Below, in pieces: positions 43,649 to 52,622 of a DNA stretch of 64,000 bases. Under the pieces are notes generated by a model. It had not been told where the DNA came from, searched no databases, and saw nothing but the letters and a program-made list of their open reading frames with translations. The stretch comes from CAVPDA01 sp963702495. GTDB taxonomy: Bacteria; Pseudomonadota; Gammaproteobacteria; Burkholderiales; Rhodocyclaceae. How positions within the stretch are numbered: position 1 is the stretch's first letter; every line of letters starts with the position of its first letter. The position numbers were made by a program, and so were the translations under genes. The stretch is from positions 1-64,000 of the forward strand of contig CAVPDA010000021.1 of assembly GCA_963702495.1 (NCBI GenBank), given 5' to 3'.

Positions 43649-43705
43649 GGCGGGCACGGCCCGCCCTACGTACAGTGTGGCCCCGTAGGGCGGGCCGTGC
43701 CCGCC
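43649..43705. repeat. Large palindrome with perfect 22-bp arms (REP-like)
   Basis: The arm at 43649-43670 (GGCGGGCACGGCCCGCCCTACG, key core GGGCACGGCCCGCC) is exactly complementary to 43684-43705, around a 13-base loop. It lies 15 bases after the stop of the PaaK-like gene, at the end of the transporter operon. A single diverged arm occurs at 37898-37918. It may serve as a transcript end or stabiliser and belongs to the type of dispersed palindrome moved by REP-associated transposases. Confidence 0.8.
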
Positions 43706-43780
43706 GGAGCGGCTGCGCCGGACGGCACTTTCCGCCCGCGTGCCCAGTCAACCACCATAATCCAACCACGAGTGAGCACG

Positions 43781-44713
43781 ATGCCTTATCTGCGCCTTTC
43801 CTTCGCCGCCCTTGCCTTCCTGATGCTGGCCGCGTTCGCCGGGGCTGCCGCGGCGGGTTTGCGCGAGTATCCGTTCCGCCTCGAATCCGTGCAAAAAGGC
43901 GACGGGCACGAGATCGTCGCCCACAACGACGGGCCGGCGTCGATGACGGTATACGTGTCCCTGGCCGAGCAGGAAAACGTCGCCAGCGACCGGAAGTGGC
44001 CGCTCACCGGGGTGGTGCCGCCCAAACAGTCGCTGGTCCTGGGGCGCCTGTTTCGCGCCACGGCCCGCGGCGCCTATCGCTTCTCCTTCAAGTACCGCCA
44101 CCAGTTCGGCGACATCGCCGCCGCGCACGATCCGAATGCCCTCTATCGCCTGCCCTTCGAGGACGGGCACACCTTCCTGATCAGCCAGTCCCATGGCGGC
44201 GCGATCACGACCCATACCACGGCCGACAGCGCCCATGCCGTGGACATCGTCATGCCCGAGCGCACGCCGATCGTGGCGGCACGCGCGGGCGTGGTGATCG
44301 ACATCGAGAACTTCCACGTGCGCGGCGGCAAGGAGCAGGACCTGCTGGACAAGGCCAACTCGGTCACCATCCTGCACGAAGACGGCACCATGGCGCGCTA
44401 CGTTCATCTCAACGCCGGCCAGTACACCTGGATCGGCCAGGAGGTGCAGGCGGGGATCCACATCGGCTATTCCGGCAATACCGGCTATTCCTCCGGCCCG
44501 CATCTGCATTTCGTGGTGGTCCGGGCGCGGCAGAACGCCGACGGCTCGATCGGCTACGCGTCGGAACCGATACGCTTTTATGCGCACAATCCGCCGTTGC
44601 CGTTCGCGCCGCAGCAGGGAATGCTCTTGACATCGAACTACGATGCCCCCGGCGTCATGCCACCCGTGCTTCCCATGGGACGGGACCGGATCCCGGCCAT
44701 CTCGCCGCGCTAG
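43781..44713 (+). CDS. Exported M23-family metallopeptidase (LytM-like)
   Basis: A 310-residue periplasmic protein. The signal peptide is LSFAALAFLMLAAFAGAAAAG. An N-terminal beta domain of ~110 residues follows (HNDGPASMTVYVSLAE). The C-terminal peptidase domain has the zinc ligands HAVD and GPHLHF, with AARAGVVIDIENFHV and YVHLNAGQYTWIGQEVQAG between. Such enzymes cut peptidoglycan cross-links or activate amidases. All metal ligands are present, so activity is expected. It starts 75 bases past the large palindrome and stands alone. Confidence 0.88.
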   Translation: MPYLRLSFAALAFLMLAAFAGAAAAGLREYPFRLESVQKGDGHEIVAHNDGPASMTVYVSLAEQENVASDRKWPLTGVVPPKQSLVLGRLFRATARGAYRFSFKYRHQFGDIAAAHDPNALYRLPFEDGHTFLISQSHGGAITTHTTADSAHAVDIVMPERTPIVAARAGVVIDIENFHVRGGKEQDLLDKANSVTILHEDGTMARYVHLNAGQYTWIGQEVQAGIHIGYSGNTGYSSGPHLHFVVVRARQNADGSIGYASEPIRFYAHNPPLPFAPQQGMLLTSNYDAPGVMPPVLPMGRDRIPAISPR

Positions 44714-44728
44714 CGAACGCAGGCCGCC

Positions 44729-45487
44729 ATGGCCCCCGCCTGCAGCGATCGCGTACCACCGCCTGACGGGCGAGGCCTGTTGCAGCCGACGCGCCCGCAC
44801 GCTTCGCTGCGCTTTCTGCTGGTGGCTCTCGCTCTCGCCCTGCCCATGGCCGCTGACGCCCAGGTGCGCAGCGTGAATCCCGGCATCAACCGCTACTACG
44901 AGAACCCGAGCTTCGAGCAGTCGCTGCGGATGTTCGAGGGCGAGGGGCGGGAGGTGTTCGATCGGCGCCACCGTATCGTCGCCGCGGTGGGTCTCCAGCC
45001 GGGAATGGCGGTGGCGGACATCGGCGCCGGCACCGGCCTGTTTACCCGGCTCTTCGCTGCGGCGGTCGGCGCAACGGGCCGTGTCTATGCCGTGGACATC
45101 TCCCCGGTGTTCGTGCACAGCATCGCGCGCATCGCCCGAGACGAGAATCTTCGCGGCGTCGAGGCGATCCTCGGCGGTGACCGCGACAGCCGGCTGGCGC
45201 CGGCATCCATCGATGTCGCGTTCGTCTGCGACACTTACCACCATTTCGAGTACCCGCAGTCGATGCTGGCATCGATCCACCGCGCCCTGCGCTCCGGCGG
45301 CATGCTGGTGGTCATCGACTACGAGCGCATTCCGGGCGTCTCATCGAGCTGGACCCTGGGCCATGTGCGGGCAGGCAAGGAGGCGGTGATCGGCGAGATC
45401 GAGGCCGCCGGCTTCAGACTGGTCGAGGAGCGCAAGGGATTGCTCAGCGAAAACTACTTCCTCCGCTTTCGCCGCCTCGACAGCTAG
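44729..45487 (+). CDS. Class I SAM-dependent methyltransferase with signal peptide
   Basis: A 252-residue protein. The N-terminus has a short basic stretch and LRFLLVALALALPMAADAQ, which looks like a cleavable signal peptide. The rest is a Rossmann-fold methyltransferase: SAM-binding VADIGAGTGLFTRLFA, acidic loop VYAVDISPVF, DVAFVCDTYHHFEYP and GGMLVVIDYERIPG. Catalytic features are intact although SAM is not expected in the periplasm, so either the hydrophobic segment is an anchor with a cytoplasmic enzyme or a later start is used. The first ATG (44729) and a possible internal ATG ahead of AADAQ differ in this point. Substrate unknown. Confidence 0.8.
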   Translation: MAPACSDRVPPPDGRGLLQPTRPHASLRFLLVALALALPMAADAQVRSVNPGINRYYENPSFEQSLRMFEGEGREVFDRRHRIVAAVGLQPGMAVADIGAGTGLFTRLFAAAVGATGRVYAVDISPVFVHSIARIARDENLRGVEAILGGDRDSRLAPASIDVAFVCDTYHHFEYPQSMLASIHRALRSGGMLVVIDYERIPGVSSSWTLGHVRAGKEAVIGEIEAAGFRLVEERKGLLSENYFLRFRRLDS

Positions 45488-45525
45488 CATGCCGGCAGGA
45501 TGTCGTCGGAAGGCGACAGTCTTGC

Positions 45526-45554
45526 TTGCAGGCCGCGGACGCGCCACCTAGAAT
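45526..45554 (+). promoter_or_regulatory. Sigma70-type promoter of the Cache-domain gene
   Basis: TTGCAG (45526-45531) and TAGAAT (45549-45554) are separated by 17 bases, 51 bases before the ATG at 45606, which has its own AAGGAGAG ribosome site. This is one of the best promoter matches in the window. Confidence 0.6.
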
Positions 45555-45605
45555 CGGAAGGCTGCACAGATTCATGGTTTCCATCAACCCAAAGAAGGAG
45601 AGACG

Positions 45606-46058
45606 ATGCTGCGCAATCCCATGTTGAAGGCCCTGTCCGCACTGGTCGTTGCCGGCGGCATGACGGCCGCCGCTTATGCTGCCGAGTTCGGCACCGAGGC
45701 CGAGGCCAAAGCCATGCTCGAGAAGGCGGTGGCGGCGGTGAAGGCGAACAAGGCTGACGCGTTGGCCAAGTTCACCAAGGGCGAAGGCGGTTTCAAGGAC
45801 CGCGACCTCTACCCGTTCTGCGGCGGTCCGGACGGTAATTTCACCGCCCACCCGACGCTGGTCGGCAAGAGCCTGAAGGATCTCAAGGACAAGGCCGGCA
45901 AGGCGCTGGGCGAGGAGATGTACAAGGAAGCGCATGAGGGTCATTTGATGCAGGTCACCTACATGTGGCCGCGTCCGGGCAGCACCGACCCGGTGCAGAA
46001 AGTCTCCTTCGTCACCAAGGTCGGCGATCAGGTCTGCGCCGTCGGCTACTACAAGTAG
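45606..46058 (+). CDS. Small periplasmic single-Cache-domain protein
   Basis: A 150-residue exported protein: signal peptide LSALVVAGGMTAAAYAAE, then a single Cache-type ligand-binding domain (EAKAMLEKAVAAVKANKADAL, GFKDRDLYPFCGGPDGNFTAHP, MYKEAHEGHLMQVTYMWPRPG, KVSFVTKVGDQVCAVGYYK). Unlike chemoreceptors it has no second membrane helix or signalling domain, so it is a free periplasmic sensor or binding protein. GAAGGAGAG precedes the ATG. It is monocistronic, with its own promoter and a strong terminator. Confidence 0.88.
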   Translation: MLRNPMLKALSALVVAGGMTAAAYAAEFGTEAEAKAMLEKAVAAVKANKADALAKFTKGEGGFKDRDLYPFCGGPDGNFTAHPTLVGKSLKDLKDKAGKALGEEMYKEAHEGHLMQVTYMWPRPGSTDPVQKVSFVTKVGDQVCAVGYYK

Positions 46059-46074
46059 TTCCCCGTCATGAACT

Positions 46075-46106
46075 CGGCACCCCGGGAAACCGGGGTGCCG
46101 TCGTTT
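46075..46106 (+). terminator. Intrinsic terminator after the Cache-domain gene
   Basis: A perfect 11-bp stem (CGGCACCCCGG, 46075-46085; complement 46090-46100) with a GAAA tetraloop is followed by TCGTTT, 16 bases after the stop codon. It may also serve the convergent aldo/keto reductase gene. Confidence 0.8.
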
Positions 46107-46157
46107 GCTCTTGCTTCGTCCGAATTCGGGGTGGGACGCGTGATAGCCCGTTACGGC

Positions 46158-47123
46158 TCAGATCGTCTCGAGATATGCGGCGATCCGTGCGCGCATGCCC
46201 GCGTCCGGCAATGTGCCTCGCGCGGCGCCCAGGTTGTCGACCATGTGCTTGGGATTGCGGGTCGCCGGAATGACGCAGGTGACGGCCGGCTGGCCGAGTA
46301 TCCACTTCAGGAACAGTTGAGCCCAGGAGTCGCAGCCGATGGCGCGGGCGAATTCCGGCAGCGGTTTGCCGCGCACGCGATCGAACAGGGCACCTTCGGC
46401 GAAGGGGCGGTTGACGATCACCGCGAGTCTGCGCTCCGCCGCCAGCGGCAGCAGGCGCCGTTCGGCATCCGGCTCGGCCAGCGAGTAGTTGAGCTGGACG
46501 AAGTCGAGTTCCTCGCTTCGCATCAGACGCTCCAACTCGGCATAGGCGCCGCTGTGGTAGTGGGTGATGCCGATGTAGCGCACCCGGCCCTGGCGCTTCC
46601 ACTCCCGCAGCGTGTGCAGGTGGGTGTGGACGTCCACCAGGTTGTGTACCTGCATCAGGTCCATGCGTGCCACCCGCATGCGCCGCAGCGAGGCTTCCAT
46701 CTGCGCGATGCCTGATTCCCGGCCGCTGGTCCACACCTTGGTGGCATGAAACAGCCGGCCCTGCATGCCCAGCTCGGTGGCAAGATCGCCGACCACGCTT
46801 TCGGCGCTGCCGTACATCGGGGAGCTGTCCACCAGCCGGCCGCCGCCGGCGGCGAACAACCGCAACACCTCCCGCGCGGCCGCCGTGCCGGCCGCATCGT
46901 CCGCCACGTCGAAGCTCTGCCAGGTGCCGAGCCCGACCACCGGCAGGCCCTCGCCGCTCTTCGGTATCGGGCGCTCGATCACCGGCGCCGCGGCGAGCCC
47001 CGGCAGCGCCATGCCCGCGACGAGGCCGGCACCGAGGCGCATCGCGTCCCGGCGCAGAGGATTCACCGGCTCCCCCCTGGACGCAATGCACCACGGCGAC
47101 ATGGCGGGCCGGTCCCGGTGCAT
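46158..47123 (-). CDS. Aldo/keto reductase with probable Tat signal
   Basis: A 321-residue NAD(P)H-dependent oxidoreductase. The N-terminus contains a twin-arginine (NPLRRDAMRLGAGLVAGMALPGLAAAP), so export to the periplasm in folded form is likely. The catalytic tetrad is visible: Asp and Tyr in VDSSPMYGSAESVVG, Lys in HATKVW, His in LMQVHN. The NADP-binding end has CVIPATRNPKHMVDNL. Start codons at 47123 or 47102 are possible; the first overlaps the stop of the upstream patatin gene (TGATG). Substrate unknown; a periplasmic carbonyl or sugar-type compound is possible. Confidence 0.85.
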   Translation of the reverse strand: MHRDRPAMSPWCIASRGEPVNPLRRDAMRLGAGLVAGMALPGLAAAPVIERPIPKSGEGLPVVGLGTWQSFDVADDAAGTAAAREVLRLFAAGGGRLVDSSPMYGSAESVVGDLATELGMQGRLFHATKVWTSGRESGIAQMEASLRRMRVARMDLMQVHNLVDVHTHLHTLREWKRQGRVRYIGITHYHSGAYAELERLMRSEELDFVQLNYSLAEPDAERRLLPLAAERRLAVIVNRPFAEGALFDRVRGKPLPEFARAIGCDSWAQLFLKWILGQPAVTCVIPATRNPKHMVDNLGAARGTLPDAGMRARIAAYLETI

Positions 47124-49356
47124 CACGGCGTTCCGAGGAACAGGTAGAACGGCGGAGGCGCCGCCCGTGGCGTGGCCGTAGCCGAGGTAGAGCGGCCCGA
47201 CCGGTGTTTCGCCGGCGAGATACACGCTGTAGGACTGCAGCCAGCCGTCGAGATTGGTCTCGGTGTAGCGTCCGTTGACCTTCCCGGCCTCGGCCGAGAC
47301 GCCAATGCGAAGATCGCCGGTCATGCCCAGGGGCATGCGGCCGACGATGCGCTCCACCCGCGCCGAGCCGAAGGCCAGATTGTCACCGACGATCTGGTTC
47401 TGGGCGAATCCGCCCAGGTTGAAGGGGCCGCCGAGCGACACGGCGTCGTAGGACGGCAGCGTGCCGCTGAGCGAGCCGGCGACGCGCAGCCGCCCGTTCA
47501 TGACGTACTTGGACACCGGGAAGGCAGCAGAGACATTGAAGTTGCCCTTGGTGTAGTCGGCTTGGTCGGCGTGGAGGACGCTGCCGATCACGGCCCAGCC
47601 CCGGGTCGGGAAGAACAGGCGGTCGAACTGTTCGAGGTCGAGAGACCCAATCCAGCCCCGAATCGTGTTCTTGCCTTCCGGCAGGGAGCCGGGAATGCCG
47701 GTGCTCAGCGTGTTGTCTAGGCTGGTATAGGTGTAGCCCAGTTTTGCCTGGCCCACGGTGCCGAAGTTGATGCCCCCCTCCAGCGATGCGCTGACCCGGT
47801 CAACGTCGAACTGGCCGATCCTGTCGTTGTCCTGGTATACGTCAAACTGTGCGCGTCCGATGTCCAGGCTCGGTTGGACGAAGAAGCGCTGGCGGGCATC
47901 CAGCGGCTGGTAGAACTGGGTGAAGACGCGCGAGTCTTGCCCGATCTGCACGCCGGTCAACCATTCGCCGCCATAGCTATTGAGCCAGGTGCGCCGGTAG
48001 GCGGCCCGCAGTTCGTAGGAGGACCAGGAGCCGATGTTCGAGCTCAGGTTCATGCCGAACAGCAGGTAGTCCGGTCCCCACGACTTCTCGACCGGTGTGA
48101 TGCGGAGGATGTTGCGATCCCGGGACGTGAGCAGGGAATAGTCAACGCTTCTGGTAGTCGCCTTCGCCGTAGATCGCCTGCACACTCTTGTCCAATTTCT
48201 TCCGGTCCAGAGTCTCGCCGGGCTTCACCTCGACCAGCCGCTCGACGGTCTCGGGATTGACGTTTTTGAGTTGGGCAATCTCTACCTCGTCGATGCGCGG
48301 TGCCGTCGTGGCTGGCGGCGCGATACTCTCGCGCCAGGCGGCATACTGCTCGGGGGGTACGGCGTAGCGGGCGAGTTCTTCGGCCTTCGCTTCGGCCGCC
48401 TTGCGGCCCCGCTCCACCGCCTCCAGGTAGCGCGGGAAATCGCCGGCCGAGATTCCGGTGAGGTCGGGCTGAATGAAGACGTCGCCGGGCTTGAGGGTGG
48501 CGAGCGAGGCCACGACGTTCTGATTGGTGAGGATGTTAATCATCTGGCCCGTCACCGCCAGGATGTTGGTCACTTCCTCCGGCTTCATCAGCGGCGTGCC
48601 GACGTCGATGGCGATCACCACGTCGGAGTTGCAGCGGCTGCGGACCTCGCCGATGGGCACGTTGTCCACCAGGCCGCCGTCCACCAGATAGTGGTTCTCG
48701 ATCTGCACCGGGGCCATCAGCCCGGGCACCGACATGCTGGCCCGCATCGCCGCCGAAAGGCTGCCCTCGCGCAGCACCACCCGTTCGCCGGTGCCGATGT
48801 CGGTGGCGATGACGGATACCGGCAGCCGCAGCGACTCGATGGTCCGCAGCCCGGTGTCGTCGCCCACCAACTGGTTGAAGAACAGCTTGATCTTCTGCCC
48901 GGCGACCACGCCGGCCACCGGCTCCACGCCCTTGTCCGTGATGCCCAGTTCGAGCCGCGGATAAAAGCGCTGGGCCAAGCGGCGGCTGCGGTAGTTCATG
49001 TCGGCGCTGTCCGGGTTGTCGGCGAACAGGTCATTCCAATCCACCGGCGCCAGCTTTTCCAGCATCTGGGCCGGTGTGAGCCCGACTCCGTACACGCCTG
49101 CCACCAGGGAGCCCATGCTGGTGCCGGCGATGCAGTCCACCGGCACCCGCAGCCGCTCCATCACCTCCAGCACGCCGATATGGGCAGAGCCGCGCGCGCC
49201 GCCGCCCCCGAGAACCAGGCCGATGCGCGGCCGCTCGCCCGAACCGGCGGCCCACGCCTCGCCGGCGCTTGCTCCGGGCACGATGGCCGCCAGTGTCAGC
49301 ACGCATCCGAGTGCCGCGCCCAGGCGAGCGTGAGTCTGAATCTCCCCATTTTTCAT
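47123..49356 (-). pseudogene. plpD: PlpD-like patatin phospholipase with POTRA and beta-barrel, interrupted by two frameshifts
   Basis: One ancestral gene now spread over three frames. From ATG 49356 (GAGGAAG upstream) there is a signal peptide, then a patatin domain with oxyanion loop LGGGGARGSAHIG, lipase motif GTSMGS and catalytic Asp in VDGGLVDNVP. A POTRA domain follows (IDEVEIAQLKNVNPETV) and stops early at 48142. The next frame continues SVDYSLLTSRDR into a surface-antigen beta-barrel (GPDYLLFGMNLSSN, RGWAVIGSVLHADQ, LGGPFNLGGF). The last residues, FYLFLGTP before TGA at 47125, are in a third frame. One base fewer at ~48149 and one fewer at ~47150 restores a ~740-residue type Vd autotransporter phospholipase. 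As written it would yield a secreted patatin without its barrel. Confidence 0.85.
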
Positions 49357-49601
49357 GTTGCTTCCTCGAGCACGAATCCGATCGGCCCCGCCGGGCCGGC
49401 AGGGTTCGCTGACCGCGAGGTCGCGGCGCCCTTGCGGGCACGATGATACGCGAAGATATCTTGCGCTTTGAGCGGCGGCGGCTTGCCGGCGCGGCGATGG
49501 CAGGCGCACGGCGCCGGACGTGCCGCCGCCGTGGCATCATTCCGGTCGCCCGCTGCCGCCGCTTTGCGCCGCTCCGAACCCATGCTGCCCAGGACCTGCC
49601 C

Positions 49602-50768
49602 ATGCCGTCCCGACCCCTGACCGGTACCCGCGTGCTGGACCTCACCCGCCTGCTGCCCGGTCCCATGGCCTCCATGCATCTGGCCGACCTCGGCGCCGAC
49701 GTCATCAAGATCGAAGAGCCGGGCGGCGGTGACTACGGTCGTGCGCTCGGTCCGATGGGCGGCGACACGAGCTGGTTCTTTCAGGTCGTGAACCGCAACA
49801 AGCGCAGCCTGCAGCTCGATCTCAAGCGGCGGGAAGGCGTCGATGTCTTCCTGCGCCTCGCGCGGGACGCCGACGTGATTCTCGAGAGTTTTCGTCCCGG
49901 CGTGGTGGACAAGCTGGGCATCGGCCATGCGGCGGCGAGCGCCGTCAATCCGCGCCTCGTCTATTGCGCCATCACCGGCTACGGCCAGAGCGGGCCGCTG
50001 CGGGAGCGCGCCGGACACGATATCAACTACCTCGCCCTGTCCGGCGTGCTGGATCAGATCGGCTGCGAGAGCGGCCCGCCGGTGGTGCCGAACCTGCAGA
50101 TCGGCGATCTGCTCGGGGGGGCGCTGACGGCGCTGGTGGCTATCCTCGCCGCGCTGGTGGACGCGCGCGCCACGGGGCGCGGCCGCTACGTGGATGTGGC
50201 GATGACCGATGCGGTGCTGGCTCACGCGATTCTGCCGCTGGTGGGCGTGCTGGCCGACGGCCGTGCCCCGCGCCGCGGCGCCGATCTGCTTTCCGGCGGC
50301 GTGCCGTGCTACGGCGTCTATCCGACGCGGGACGGGCGCTACATGGCGGTCGGCGCGCTGGAGGCGAAATTCTGGCAGCGCACCTGCGCCGTGCTGGGTT
50401 GCCCCGAGCTGGAACACTACCATTTGGAGACTGGCGCTGCCGGCGCCCACGCCCGGGCCGAGCTCGAGCGCCGGTTCCGCACCCGCGACCAGTCGCAGTG
50501 GACCGAGTTGTTCGCCAGCGCCGACTGCTGCGTGACGCCCGTGCTGAGCCTGGAGGAAGCGCTGCGCAGCGGCCACGTGCAGGCGCGCGGCATGGCAGCG
50601 GAGGTCGGCGGCGTCGTCCAATTCGCCCCGCCGTTCGGCATCGACGGCTGCGATCTGGCAGACGCACGGGCGGCACCGCCTGCCGGTGCCGACAGCCAGG
50701 ACATCCTGCGCGCTGCCGGCTATTCCGGGGACGAGATCGAGGCGCTGCGGGCCGGCCATGTCATCTGA
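49602..50768 (+). CDS. Family III CoA-transferase (CaiB/BaiF)
   Basis: A 388-residue cytoplasmic CoA-transferase or acyl-CoA racemase. The family N-terminus TGTRVLDLTRLLPGPMAS, LADLGADVIKIEEPGGGD, the catalytic-Asp region in YCAITGYGQSGPLRERAGHDINY, and GRGRYVDVAMTDAVLAHA are all present. The C-terminal part (CCVTPVLSLEEAL) is typical of alpha-methylacyl-CoA racemase-like members. ATG 49602 begins the family; the longer upstream frame is not coding. It is divergent from plpD, with about 245 bases between. Its substrate is unknown; racemisation of 2-methylacyl-CoA would fit the branched-acid metabolism suggested by IcmF. Confidence 0.88.
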   Translation: MPSRPLTGTRVLDLTRLLPGPMASMHLADLGADVIKIEEPGGGDYGRALGPMGGDTSWFFQVVNRNKRSLQLDLKRREGVDVFLRLARDADVILESFRPGVVDKLGIGHAAASAVNPRLVYCAITGYGQSGPLRERAGHDINYLALSGVLDQIGCESGPPVVPNLQIGDLLGGALTALVAILAALVDARATGRGRYVDVAMTDAVLAHAILPLVGVLADGRAPRRGADLLSGGVPCYGVYPTRDGRYMAVGALEAKFWQRTCAVLGCPELEHYHLETGAAGAHARAELERRFRTRDQSQWTELFASADCCVTPVLSLEEALRSGHVQARGMAAEVGGVVQFAPPFGIDGCDLADARAAPPAGADSQDILRAAGYSGDEIEALRAGHVI

Positions 50769-50819
50769 AGATTTTCCCGTCCCGCCGCTGCAGCGCGACG
50801 GGAGCTTTCGCACTTCCCC

Positions 50820-52622
50820 TTGACCACGACGCAGGCCAGCCCGGACCGATCGCCGCGGGCGGGACTGCGGGCGGGTTTCGCGCTGCTGGTGCTGCTCCTG
50901 GCGCCGCTGCCTCTGCTGCCGCCGGTCGAACTGCTCGAACTCAAGTGGCTCGACCAGCAGTTCCGCTGGCTGCGCGACTACGCCCCCATCGCCGCAGAGC
51001 GCGAAGTCGTGATCGTCGGCATCGACGAGGAGACGCCGCGCCGGCTCAACGTGCCGCTGGCCATCATGCACGTGCAGCTCGGCGCGGCCTTCGCCGCCCT
51101 GGCCGACGCTGCACCGCTGGCGGTGGGCGTGGACATCGCCCTGCCCGAGCAGTCCTTCGATTCGGTCAAGACCGGGCTCGATGCCGCCCTCGCGCGCGGC
51201 ATCGTGCAATTGCGCAGCGCTGCCCCCCTGGTGCTGGGCGTGACGGTGGACGGCCAGGGGCGAGCGCGTCCGCTCCACAGGCCGTTCGCTGCGCTGGCCG
51301 GCGACGCCGGCCTGGGCTACGTGCTGGTGCCGCTCGACGCCGACAACGCGCTGCGGCGTTTCGACGAGCGGCTCGGCACCTCGGGCGAGGTGGTGCCCAC
51401 CCTGGCCGGCCAGATCGCGCGCCGGCTCGGCATCGAACCCCGCGCCGGCATCGTGCAGTTCGCCCTCGGCCGGCGGCTGCGTTATGTGCCGCTGCAGCAG
51501 TTGCTGGCGTGGCAGGAGGCGGGCGAGGCGCAGCGCGTCAAGCAGGCCTTCGCCGGCCGCATCGTGCTGTTCGGCAGCGTCATGCCGTACGAGGACCGGC
51601 ATCGCGTGCCGGTCGCGCTCGCCGATTGGGAACCCGACGCCCGCTTCGCGCCCGGCGTCGCCGTGCACGCGCAGCAGCTGCTGACCCTGGTGGAAGGGCG
51701 CATGGTGGCAGCTTTGCCGCCGCCGCTGGCGATGCTGGTGGCGGCGCTCGCCGCCGCAGCCTGGTGGCTGAGGCCGGGCCGCGCCGCGGCGGCGCTGACG
51801 GCGCTGGCCGTCGCTGCGACTTTGGTCGCGGGTCCGGTCGCGCTGCGCGCGGGCATGCAACTGCCCACGGCGTCGTGGTCGCTGTGCGCCGTCCTGGCGC
51901 TCGCCGCCCGGGCCGGATACCACGCCTGGCTCGGCCTGCGCGAAAAGCGCTGGCTGCGCGCCGCGTTCACCGGCTGGGTCAGTCCCGCCGTGCTGCGCGA
52001 GATCCTCGCCGGCCGTCTTGCGCCCGGGCTCAAGGGGGTTCGGCGCGATGTGTGCGTCATGTTCTGCGACATCCGCCAGTTCACCCACCTCAGCGAGTCG
52101 CTGCCGCCGGAACAGGTGACCGCGCTGCTCAACCGCTATTTCAATCACATGGCCGAAGCCATACACCAGCGCGGTGGGACGATCGACAAATTCATCGGCG
52201 ACGGTATCATGGCCTTCTTCGGTGCGCCGCAGGAAAGCGCGGATCCCTGCCGCGACGCCTTTGCCGCGGCGCAGGAAATGCTGCAGGCGCTGGCGCGCTT
52301 CAATCGCGAACTGGCGTCGGAAGGGCGCGCCGGCCTCGCCTTCGGCATCGGCCTGCACTACGGCCCGGCAGTCATCGGTTACGTCGGCGCGGTGGAGCGC
52401 TACGAGTACACGGCGATCGGCGACACCGTGAACACGGCTTCCCGCATCGAAGGTCTCACCAAGGAGCTGCGCTGGCCGGTCCTGCTGTCGCGGGCGGTGG
52501 CGGACCGGGTCGATGCCGGCGCCGGGCTGACGCCCCTGGGCGAACATGCCGTGAAGGGCCGGGCGGCGGTCGAGGTTTTCGGCTGGCGCTGCGCACGGAC
52601 GGACGAAAGAGAGATGACATGA
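50820..52622 (+). CDS. Adenylate/guanylate cyclase with extracytoplasmic CHASE2 sensor
   Basis: A 600-residue membrane cyclase. A first helix (FALLVLLLAPLPLLPP) leads into a ~270-residue periplasmic CHASE2 domain (REVVIVGIDEETPRRL, AVGVDIALPEQSFD, GRIVLFGSVMPYEDRH). Three helices follow, then a class III cyclase domain with metal ligands in VCVMFCDIRQFTHLSE and FIGDGIMAFFGAPQE, and YEYTAIGDTVNTASRIEG for substrate binding. The start is a TTG at 50820 directly ahead of the first helix; no ATG fits. Its last codons overlap the next gene by ATGA. It probably makes cAMP in response to an envelope signal. Confidence 0.88.
   Translation: MTTTQASPDRSPRAGLRAGFALLVLLLAPLPLLPPVELLELKWLDQQFRWLRDYAPIAAEREVVIVGIDEETPRRLNVPLAIMHVQLGAAFAALADAAPLAVGVDIALPEQSFDSVKTGLDAALARGIVQLRSAAPLVLGVTVDGQGRARPLHRPFAALAGDAGLGYVLVPLDADNALRRFDERLGTSGEVVPTLAGQIARRLGIEPRAGIVQFALGRRLRYVPLQQLLAWQEAGEAQRVKQAFAGRIVLFGSVMPYEDRHRVPVALADWEPDARFAPGVAVHAQQLLTLVEGRMVAALPPPLAMLVAALAAAAWWLRPGRAAAALTALAVAATLVAGPVALRAGMQLPTASWSLCAVLALAARAGYHAWLGLREKRWLRAAFTGWVSPAVLREILAGRLAPGLKGVRRDVCVMFCDIRQFTHLSESLPPEQVTALLNRYFNHMAEAIHQRGGTIDKFIGDGIMAFFGAPQESADPCRDAFAAAQEMLQALARFNRELASEGRAGLAFGIGLHYGPAVIGYVGAVERYEYTAIGDTVNTASRIEGLTKELRWPVLLSRAVADRVDAGAGLTPLGEHAVKGRAAVEVFGWRCARTDEREMT

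Noticed and set aside
46158..48185. A single 675-codon frame joining an outer-membrane barrel to an aldo/keto reductase
   Set aside because: The join is produced by the plpD frameshifts; the natural barrel end (FYLFLGTP-stop) and a separate Tat-signal start for the reductase are both visible.
49964..52618. Upstream extension of the exported FecR-like gene into a 1174-codon frame
   Set aside because: It overlaps the CoA transferase and cyclase in another frame; ATG at 52619 with a signal peptide is the natural start.
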